From: Lysobacteraceae bacterium
GTDB lineage: Bacteria > Pseudomonadota > Gammaproteobacteria > DSM-19610
Reading direction: 5' to 3'
DNA: 21,126 nucleotides
NCBI GenBank assembly: GCA_020201295.1
Contig: JAIVHA010000023.1
Location: 1 to 21,126 of the forward strand
Shown: positions 15,683 to 21,126 of the stretch, in pieces
Layout of the letters: every line of letters begins with the position of its first letter
Position numbering within the stretch: position 1 is the stretch's first letter
Notes under the pieces: generated by a model
Database searches by the model: none
What the model was told of the DNA's origin: nothing
The model's input: the letters and a program-made list of their open reading frames with translations, nothing else
Position numbers and translations under genes: made by a program

Positions 15683-15909
15683 GGCATCTTCCGGCTTAAG
15701 TAGGCATCCATATCGGGGATGAGCAGGCTCTCGACACGCTTGATCATGTCCTTCAGGCGCAGCTTGCGTTTCTTCAAGCGCTGCAGCTGCAGCTGGTTCT
15801 GGTAGGGATTGGCATGCAACTGGCTGATGATCTCGTCCAGGTCGCGGTGTTCCATGCGCAGCTCCGCAAGCCGGATATGCAGACTTTCCAGGTTTTCTTC
15901 TTGGTCCAT
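15637..15909 (-). CDS. DUF465/YdcH-like protein with repeat-derived tail
   Basis: Small, highly charged helical protein of the DUF465 (YdcH) family, with unknown function. Residues 1-69 contain the family signature: LAELRMEHRDLDEIISQL, then LQLQRLKKRKLRLKDMIKR and the conserved end ESLLIPDMDA. Two helices with heptad spacing suggest a coiled-coil hairpin. Family members normally stop just after LIPDxxA. Here about 21 extra residues (YLSRKMPVIARNEVTRQSPTD) follow, most of them encoded by the palindromic repeat, which also holds the TGA stop. A hairpin (GCCCCG/CGGGGC, 15925-15943) lies in the leader. Two other minus-strand ORFs lie upstream and may share the transcript. Confidence 0.85.
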   Translation of the reverse strand: MDQEENLESLHIRLAELRMEHRDLDEIISQLHANPYQNQLQLQRLKKRKLRLKDMIKRVESLLIPDMDAYLSRKMPVIARNEVTRQSPTD

Positions 15910-16005
15910 GGTGGAACCCTGCGTGCCCCGAGATGAGCGGGGCTGCCCCCGAAAACTCTAGTTTGACCGATGTCTCCGGGCTTGCCAACCAGACCCGCCA
16001 CCTGG

Positions 16006-16155
16006 TCAGTCGCGGCGCTTGCGGCGCGGCCTTCCCTCGAAGCGGACCACCGCCTGCATGATCTCCGGGTAGGGCAGGGACTCCAGGTCACCGTGGCGCA
16101 ACAGGGCTGCGCTGATCAGGGCGTCGATATCCTCGATGGTATCCGGGGTGGTGCC
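16006..16155 (-). pseudogene. Orphan 49-codon ORF without a start codon
   Basis: Directly after the TAA of the upstream small gene, the same frame stays open for 49 codons (starting GTTPDTIEDIDALISAALL, containing LPYPEIMQAVVRFEG, ending RPRRKRRD). The composition looks like real protein: an acidic amphipathic helix and then a basic tail. No ATG, GTG or TTG lies near its beginning, and the only TTG falls at codon 19. I do not recognise the family. It could be the 3' end of a gene whose beginning was lost, or an extension reached by stop-codon readthrough. The first is more likely given other apparent losses in the window. Confidence 0.4.
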
Positions 16156-16395
16156 TTATTTTTCCCATTCCTTGAGGATGGGCGCCTCGCGGTGTTCCTG
16201 GAGCTTTTCCTCGGCTTCCAGTTCCGATTCGGCGAAGATCACCTTGATGACCCGGCTGTCGTCCGGGGTGGTCGTGGCACGCAACTCCCGCGCCCGGTTC
16301 TTGGCGTCCTTGAACTTCTCGAAGGTATCGATTCGCTCCAGGTGCTTGACCAGTGCGGTAGGTCCCTGCTGAATCGCGTAGATAAAGTACGGCAT
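16156..16395 (-). CDS. Small conserved hypothetical protein (79 residues)
   Basis: Acidic soluble protein starting MPYFIYAIQQGPTALVKHLE and ending REAPILKEWEK. It has a short beta-strand start, then charged helices (TFEKFKDAKNRARELRA; ESELEAEEKLQEH). I recall similar short proteins in gammaproteobacteria with the same MPYFIYKI start and API-EWEK end, but no function. An AGGAAC ribosome-binding site precedes the ATG. It is divergent from the cold-shock gene and heads a minus-strand run with the orphan ORF and the DUF465 gene. Confidence 0.75.
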   Translation of the reverse strand: MPYFIYAIQQGPTALVKHLERIDTFEKFKDAKNRARELRATTTPDDSRVIKVIFAESELEAEEKLQEHREAPILKEWEK

Positions 16396-16529
16396 GTTCT
16401 GTTCCTGGCGGTTGATGGGGAGGATCGGCGCTGCCGGTTCCGGGATGATTATACCAGCACGGCCGCAGGACGCTTTCCCTGTGTCGGCTGGGTGTTTGGG
16501 CGTGCCCTGGCGGGTGACACCCCGCAGCC

Positions 16530-16559
16530 TTGGTATCGCTTCTGTTCAGGGTCTATACT
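16530..16559 (+). promoter_or_regulatory. Candidate promoter for the cold-shock gene
   Basis: TATACT at 16554-16559 is a good -10 box. TTGGTA at 16530-16535, with 18-bp spacing, matches four of six -35 positions. Initiation near 16566 would give a 5' leader of about 100 nt, in keeping with the long structured leaders of cold-shock mRNAs. Confidence 0.5.
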
Positions 16560-16667
16560 GAGTCGGCCCAAGAGGTTGGGATGGGTCACGGGGCGGCTTC
16601 AACGCCCTCCAGGCCCGCTCGCATAACAATTCCGCAACAACAAATCACGCGACAGGGGTTGAGTTAG

Positions 16668-16874
16668 ATGGCAACAGGAACAGTAAAGTGGTTCAACGAT
16701 TCCAAGGGATTCGGTTTTATTGAAATGACGGACGGGCAGGAGGATGTGTTCGTCCATCACACGGCCATTCAGGCGGACGGCTTCCGTTCCCTGGTCGAGG
16801 GCCAGCAGGTCCAGTTCGAGGTGGAGCGCGGCCCCAAGGGCCTGCAGGCCTCGAACGTGATGGTGGTGAGTTAG
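16668..16874 (+). CDS. Cold-shock protein, CspA family
   Basis: Single-stranded nucleic-acid-binding OB-fold protein of 68 residues that melts RNA structure. RNP1 is KGFGFI (13-18), RNP2 is VFVHH (27-31), and the aromatic start GTVKWFN is intact. The C-terminus GPKGLQASNVMVVS is normal. The ATG follows an AGGGG site about 13 bp away. It is convergent with pstB, and REP palindrome 5 starts 27 bp after its TAG. Whether it is cold-inducible or constitutive (CspE/CspC-like) cannot be told from the sequence. Confidence 0.96.
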   Translation: MATGTVKWFNDSKGFGFIEMTDGQEDVFVHHTAIQADGFRSLVEGQQVQFEVERGPKGLQASNVMVVS

Positions 16875-16900
16875 TTCACCCAATCATTGCAAAATTCCTC

Positions 16901-16952
16901 CTGTAGGAGCGGCGCGAGCCGCGAACATTCGCGGCTCGCGCCGCTCCTACAG
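16901..16952. repeat. REP-type palindrome 5 (GTAGGAGCGG class)
   Basis: Perfect 25-bp arms (16901-16925 and 16928-16952) with only a 2-nt spacer. The stem core is GCGAGCC, as in palindrome 3. It lies between the convergent cold-shock and pstB genes, where it could stop transcription from either side. Confidence 0.92.
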
Positions 16953-16962
16953 TGCCCAAACC

Positions 16963-17013
16963 GTGGTCTGTCCCCTGTTTTTTGTGTTTTTCTGTGGTCT
17001 GTCCCCTGTTTTT
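16963..17013. repeat. Two tandem copies of GTGGTCTGTCCCCTGTTTTT, 31-bp period
   Basis: Identical 20-bp cores start at 16963 and 16994, separated by GTGTTTTTCT-like filler. The second ends 4 bp before the pstB stop. On the minus strand the unit reads AAAAACAGGGGACAGACCAC. I recall similar GGGGACAGACC repeats near REP-associated transposases in gammaproteobacteria, but none is seen here. The plus-strand T-runs could help end cold-shock transcription. Confidence 0.75.
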
Positions 17014-17017
17014 CTGG

Positions 17018-17929
17018 TCAACCATAGCGGCCGGTGATGTAATCCTCGGTCTGCTTCTTGCCCGGGTTGGTGAACAGGGTGTTGGTGTCAGCGAACTCAA
17101 CCATGTCGCCCATGTACATGAAGGCGGTGTAGTCGGATACGCGCGCCGCCTGCTGCATATTGTGCGTCACGATCAGGATGGTGTAACGATCCTTGAGCTC
17201 GTGAATCAGCTCTTCGATCTTGAGCGTCGCGATCGGATCCAGCGCCGAGGCTGGCTCGTCGAGGAGGATGACATCTGGTTCGATGGCAATTGCCCTGGCG
17301 ATTACCAGTCGCTGTTGCTGCCCGCCGGACAAGCCGAAGGCATTCTGATCCATGCGATCCTTGACTTCGTCCCAAAGCGCGGCGCTCTTCAATGACCGCT
17401 CCACCACCTCGTCCAGCAGTCGCTTGTTCTTGACTCCCTGAAGACGCAGTCCGTAGGCGATGTTTTCGTAGATGGACTTGGGGAAGGGGTTTGGCTTCTG
17501 GAATACCATACCGACCCGGCGTCGCAGTTCCGCGACATCGGTGAGCTTGTCGTAGATATCCATGCCGTCCAGGGTGATGCTACCCTCGATCCGGCAGCTG
17601 TCGATCAGGTCATTCATGCGGTTGAAGCACCGCAGCAGGGTCGATTTTCCGCAACCGGATGGGCCAATGAAGGCTGTCACACAGTGTTTTGGCAGGTCCA
17701 GGCTTACATTCTTGAGTGCCGGCTCGTTTCCATAGTAGAGATTGAGATTCTCGACCTTGAGCGTAATGGTCTCGTCGGCAAGCTTGCGGTCCCTGGTGAC
17801 GCTATCAGAAAAGATATCGGTGCCGATGCTATGGGCTCGCGTGTTTCCACTCGGCTGCGTATCAGTGTTGGAGATATTGTTCATATCCGTGGTACCCGGT
17901 CTGTTGAATGTGGTGGATTGGGCATGCAT
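17018..17929 (-). CDS. pstB: Phosphate ABC transporter ATP-binding protein PstB
   Basis: ATPase of the high-affinity phosphate importer PstSCAB, on the cytoplasmic face. Of 303 residues, about 257 form the usual PstB body: Walker A GPSGCGKS (89-96), Q-loop MVFQKPNPFP, signature LSGGQQQR (200-207), Walker B VILLDEPASALD (220-231) and switch His in VTHNMQQ. The first 50 or so residues are extra and hydrophilic. The ATG at 17927-17929 shares one base with the pstA stop (TGATG), so translation is probably coupled. An in-frame ATG 45 bp later (MNNISN) is an alternative start. It is the last gene of the visible pst operon; phoU, which often follows pstB, is not next to it. Confidence 0.97.
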   Translation of the reverse strand: MHAQSTTFNRPGTTDMNNISNTDTQPSGNTRAHSIGTDIFSDSVTRDRKLADETITLKVENLNLYYGNEPALKNVSLDLPKHCVTAFIGPSGCGKSTLLRCFNRMNDLIDSCRIEGSITLDGMDIYDKLTDVAELRRRVGMVFQKPNPFPKSIYENIAYGLRLQGVKNKRLLDEVVERSLKSAALWDEVKDRMDQNAFGLSGGQQQRLVIARAIAIEPDVILLDEPASALDPIATLKIEELIHELKDRYTILIVTHNMQQAARVSDYTAFMYMGDMVEFADTNTLFTNPGKKQTEDYITGRYG

Positions 17930-19434
17930 CAGTCAGCCTCGCTCTTGTATTTTTCGCGCAGGTGGTTACGAATCGCAATCGCGGACAGGTTCAGGACCAA
18001 GATCAGTATTACCAGCATCAGCGCCGTGGCATACACGAGTGGGCGCGCCGCCTCGACATTGGGGCTCTGGAAGCCGACGTCGTAGATGTGAAAGCCGAGG
18101 TGCATGATCTTGCGCTCGAGATGGACGAAGGGGGCATAGCCGTCGATCGGCAGGCTGGGCGCGAGCTTCACCACGCCCACCAGCATCAGTGGTGCCACTT
18201 CGCCGGCGGCACGTGCCACGGCCAGGATCATGCCGGTCATCATGGCCGGGGTCGCCAGGGGCACGACCACCTTCCACAGGGTTTCCGCCTTGGTGGCACC
18301 CAGGGCATAGCTTCCCTCGCGCAGGGACCTGGGGATGCGCGCCAGGCCCTCCTCGGTGGCTACGATGACCACCGGCAGGGTCAGCAGTGCCAGGGTCAGG
18401 GATACCCACAACAGCGCCGGTGTTCCGAAAGTGGGTGCGGGAAGTGCCTCGGGAAAGAAGATCTGGTCGATGTTGCCGCCAAGGAAGTACACGAAGAAGC
18501 CGACGCCGAAGACCCCGAACACGATGGAGGGGACTCCGGCGAGGTTGTAGACCGAGATGCGGATGATCTTGAGTATTGGCCCTTGCTTGGCGTATTCGCG
18601 CAGGTATAGCGCGGCCAGCACGCCGAAGGGCGTAACGAATACGGTCATCAGCAAAACCATGGTCACGGTGCCGAAGATCGCGGGGAAGATGCCCCCCTCG
18701 GTGTTCGCCTCGCGTGGATAGTCGGTGACAAACTCGATGATACGGGTGGTGTAATAACTCGCCTTTTCGGCAAGACTCATGGCATTGGGGCGGGTAGCGC
18801 GTACGATCATGCTCAGTGGGAGCTGAACTTGCCGGCCATCCGCAAGGCTGGCAACCAAGACGTGGCGGTCCATTTCCTTGCGCAGGTCGTCCAGACGCTG
18901 GCGCTGGATGTCGTATGCTTCCTCGAGGGGCGTGTACTGGGCACTGAGGCGCGAGAGCAGCTCCGGCCAGACCTGTTCGCCGCTCGCGACGGTTTCCCCA
19001 TCCTCCTTGATTTCCAGCGCAAAGCCATAGAAATTGCCCCATTCGCGCCGTTCCAGCATGATGGCTTCACGGGGCTTCTCCCATTCGCTGTCGAGCTGCG
19101 ACTCCAGGTACCAGGTGAAATCCCGGCCGAAATCGCGATTTCCCTGCTTGAACAGGTAACGGCTCACGAACCGCTCGCCTTCGGCCACTGTAATGCCCGC
19201 CTCGCGAGCGGCCGCCGCGGTGAGCACCTCTTTGTCCGTGACCTCTCCCAGGACTGCTTGTCGGTCGCCGCTGGGCGAGGTCCAGGTGGTGGTGACGATC
19301 TCGGCTGGCCAGAAGTGCGCAAAGCCGCGCACCGCGATCAGTCCCAGCAGTCCCACTACCATGATGATGCTGAGGCTGAGTGCGCCGGCATTCATCCACA
19401 GCCAGGGGGCATCGGTCTTGAACCAGTTTCTCAT
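17929..19434 (-). CDS. pstA: Phosphate ABC transporter permease PstA, large form
   Basis: Inner-membrane permease subunit of the phosphate importer. At 501 residues it is much longer than E. coli PstA (about 296), like the large PstA of pseudomonads. One N-terminal membrane helix (about 16-37) is followed by roughly 200 soluble, probably periplasmic residues. The MetI-like core then starts near GIFPAIFGTVTMVLLMTVF. The ATPase-contact (EAA) loop is visible in EEGLARIPRSLREGSYALGA, and RAAGEVAPLMLVGVV is typical of PstA. It starts 15 bp after the pstC stop and overlaps pstB by one base. The ribosome-binding site is weak, as is common within a coupled operon. Confidence 0.95.
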   Translation of the reverse strand: MRNWFKTDAPWLWMNAGALSLSIIMVVGLLGLIAVRGFAHFWPAEIVTTTWTSPSGDRQAVLGEVTDKEVLTAAAAREAGITVAEGERFVSRYLFKQGNRDFGRDFTWYLESQLDSEWEKPREAIMLERREWGNFYGFALEIKEDGETVASGEQVWPELLSRLSAQYTPLEEAYDIQRQRLDDLRKEMDRHVLVASLADGRQVQLPLSMIVRATRPNAMSLAEKASYYTTRIIEFVTDYPREANTEGGIFPAIFGTVTMVLLMTVFVTPFGVLAALYLREYAKQGPILKIIRISVYNLAGVPSIVFGVFGVGFFVYFLGGNIDQIFFPEALPAPTFGTPALLWVSLTLALLTLPVVIVATEEGLARIPRSLREGSYALGATKAETLWKVVVPLATPAMMTGMILAVARAAGEVAPLMLVGVVKLAPSLPIDGYAPFVHLERKIMHLGFHIYDVGFQSPNVEAARPLVYATALMLVILILVLNLSAIAIRNHLREKYKSEAD

Positions 19435-19449
19435 TTGCGTGCAATCCGT

Positions 19450-21126
19450 TTACAAGGAAGCATAGCGGCGGCGCAGGCGCTGCCGGACCAACTCGGCCAG
19501 GGTGTTGATGATGAAAGTGAATACAAACAGCACCAGGGCGGCCAGGAAGAGGATGCGATAGTGACTGCTATGCACCGCGGTTTCCGGAAGTTCCACGGCG
19601 ATATTCGCCGACAAGGTGCGCATGCCTTCGAAAAGATTGAAATTCATTACCGGGCTGTTACCCGTGGCCATGAGCACGATCATGGTTTCCCCGATGGCGC
19701 GTCCGAAGCCGATCATGACGGCGGAAAAGATGCCGGGGCTGGCTGTCAGCAGCACTACGCCGGTGACCGTCTGCCAGGGCGTGGCGCCCAGCGCCAGCGA
19801 GCCCTGCGTAAGATGCTTGGGTACGCTGAAAATGGCGTCTTCGGTAATGGAGTAGATGGTCGGGATTACGGCGAAGCCCATGGCGACGCCGACGACCATG
19901 GCATTGCGCTGGTCATAGGTGATGCCCACATCGGTCAGCCACTGACGCATACTGCCGTCGAAGAACCAGATTTCAAGGTAGGGACTGGCCTCCACGCAGG
20001 CCCAGCCGACCAGGATGATGACCGGTAGCAGGGCGACCGCTTCCCAGCCAGGCGGCAACAGGCGACGCAGCGCGACTGGCGTATGCGGCCAGAGTGCCGC
20101 CATTGCCAGGAAGGCAACCGGCATCAGTACCAGGATGCCGAATACCGCCGGCAGGTTGTTTTCCATGTAGGGTGCGAGCCAGAGTCCTGCCAGGAAACCG
20201 AGGATGACGGTCGGCAGGGCTTCCATGACCTCGATGGTGGGTTTTACCTTGCCACGCAGCTTGGGGCTCATGAAGTAGGCCGTGTAGATTGCCCCCATGA
20301 TTGCCAGCGGCATGGCGAAGAGCATGGCATAGAATGCGGCCTTCAGGGTGCCGATCGACAGCGGGACGAGACTGTACTTGGGTTCGAACTCGTCGGTTCC
20401 CGAGGACGCCTGCCAGACGTACTCCGGTTCGGCCCGACCTTCGTACCAGACCTTGTTCCAGAGCGCACTCATGGAAACGTCGGGATGCTCGTTTTGTACT
20501 TCCATCAGTTTCATGCTGCCCTGCTCATCCAAAACCAGGAGCGCACGATTGGTTGGCGTGAAGGAGAAGTGGCGTATTGGGTCGTTGGAAAGGCGTTCGT
20601 TCAGCACCGTGGTGTCGGAAGTGGCAAAGTGCAATGCGACGTTGCCCTCGGCATCGCCGGTGGCGAAACCCTTGCGAGGGTACTCGGGTGCAATGGCGGT
20701 GACCGCGGCCGAGTGCGATGCAAAATCACGGATCCGGGTCAGGTGGTAGATGTTCTGCTCGTCCCGCACCAGGAACCACTGGGTGACGCTTCCATCGGAA
20801 CCGCCCACAATGAGGGAAACCGTGCCGATCAGAAAGGAAACAGCCGTTACCTGCTCACCCTCAGGCACTACACGCACACTTTCCACCAGGGGTGGGTTGT
20901 CACGCTGGCTGATGTCGTAGTAGTGCGCCATGCCATCGTCGTCAAAAACGAACAGGCTGCTCAGCCGGTTATCCACCAGCATGTGGCGAATGCTGCCGGC
21001 AGCATTCGAGATGGCTACCGTTTCACCGGCACTGACTTCCACCTCTCCGGTCATGAAGTTGGATCGTGCTTCGAGTACCTGCATCACCAGGCGACGGTCG
21101 GCGGTTTCGGCAACCACCACGTAGCC
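19450..21126 (-). CDS. pstC: Phosphate ABC transporter permease PstC, large form, 5' end outside window
   Basis: Second membrane permease of the phosphate importer. The frame is open to the window edge, so the N-terminus with its first membrane helix is missing; 558 residues are visible. The first 240 or so are soluble with beta-propeller-like repeats (SLIVGGSDGSVTQWF, GFATGDAEGNVALHF), as in the enlarged PstC of pseudomonads and relatives. The membrane core follows: SLVPLSIGTLKAAFYAMLFA, then PTIEVMEALPTVILGFLAGL. The ATPase-contact loop is EDAIFSVPKHLTQGSLALGA, and FGRAIGETMIVLMATGN is the classic PstC signature. The TAA stop is 15 bp before pstA. pstS presumably lies upstream, outside the window. 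Confidence 0.95.
   Translation of the reverse strand, partial: GYVVVAETADRRLVMQVLEARSNFMTGEVEVSAGETVAISNAAGSIRHMLVDNRLSSLFVFDDDGMAHYYDISQRDNPPLVESVRVVPEGEQVTAVSFLIGTVSLIVGGSDGSVTQWFLVRDEQNIYHLTRIRDFASHSAAVTAIAPEYPRKGFATGDAEGNVALHFATSDTTVLNERLSNDPIRHFSFTPTNRALLVLDEQGSMKLMEVQNEHPDVSMSALWNKVWYEGRAEPEYVWQASSGTDEFEPKYSLVPLSIGTLKAAFYAMLFAMPLAIMGAIYTAYFMSPKLRGKVKPTIEVMEALPTVILGFLAGLWLAPYMENNLPAVFGILVLMPVAFLAMAALWPHTPVALRRLLPPGWEAVALLPVIILVGWACVEASPYLEIWFFDGSMRQWLTDVGITYDQRNAMVVGVAMGFAVIPTIYSITEDAIFSVPKHLTQGSLALGATPWQTVTGVVLLTASPGIFSAVMIGFGRAIGETMIVLMATGNSPVMNFNLFEGMRTLSANIAVELPETAVHSSHYRILFLAALVLFVFTFIINTLAELVRQRLRRRYASL

Noticed and set aside
15774..16091. 105-codon minus-strand ORF overlapping the DUF465 gene and the orphan ORF
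   Set aside because: It is out of frame with both, and its Ser/Arg/Cys-rich translation looks like a shadow frame.
2802..16952. Repeated GTAGGAGCGG palindromes as a CRISPR array
   Set aside because: The copies are 2-5 kb apart, intergenic and self-complementary, with no regular spacers and no cas genes.
18829..20028. 399-codon open frame on the plus strand
   Set aside because: It is antisense to pstA and pstC; the translation is His/Asp/Gly-rich and resembles no protein.
1..21126. Hidden tRNA, rRNA, riboswitch, phage or defence cluster
   Set aside because: No tRNA-like stretch, ribosomal RNA segment, recognisable aptamer, integrase, transposase or defence gene was found on either strand by reading.

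Overview
The window is GC-rich, densely coding DNA of a gammaproteobacterium. YcgL, ZapE, PurT, EfpL (YeiP), SelO, a TusE/DsrC relay protein and the enlarged PstC/PstA type seen in pseudomonads and sulfur-oxidising Chromatiales-like bacteria all fit. The DsrC-type protein and a Thioalkalivibrio-like porin remnant lean towards a sulfur oxidiser, but that is inference and no marker gene fixes the genus.

Layout. 1-2.8 kb: a PreP-like M16 metallopeptidase broken by a frameshift. It converges on xthA, with a REP-type palindrome at the junction. 3.9-5.4 kb: ycgL and zapE. 5.5-6.5 kb: a decayed outer-membrane porin gene (minus strand). 6.7-9.6 kb (minus strand): an unknown coiled-coil/membrane protein, a TusE/DsrC-family protein and selO. 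9.7-12.5 kb (plus strand): a frameshifted SlyD-like FKBP isomerase and an hrpB helicase gene with two internal losses. 12.6-15.6 kb: efpL, a secreted von Willebrand A protein with a PEP-CTERM-like anchor (minus) and purT (plus). The last two are bracketed by inverted copies of a short repeat. 15.6-16.4 kb (minus): a small conserved protein, an orphan ORF without a start, and a DUF465/YdcH-like protein. 16.5-16.9 kb: a cold-shock protein. 17.0-21.1 kb (minus): pstC (cut by the window edge), pstA and pstB, encoding the phosphate ABC transporter core.

Two themes go beyond ordinary housekeeping content. First, palindromic repeats are abundant: five GTAGGAGCGG-type REPs, two inverted GCTAGGAGCCTGTCGG elements and one CATTGCGAGCGAAGCG element. 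Several sit exactly on gene 3' ends, where they supply the stop codon (M16 protease, xthA, efpL), touch it (purT), or add a C-terminal tail (VWA protein, DUF465 protein). Second, four genes (M16 protease, porin, FKBP, hrpB) carry reading-frame breaks that look like net internal losses between otherwise well-preserved coding segments. This is either recent gene decay by deletion or a recurring assembly/sequencing error. I found no defence system, CRISPR array, tRNA, rRNA, phage gene or transposase gene, and no convincing undescribed enzymatic system.
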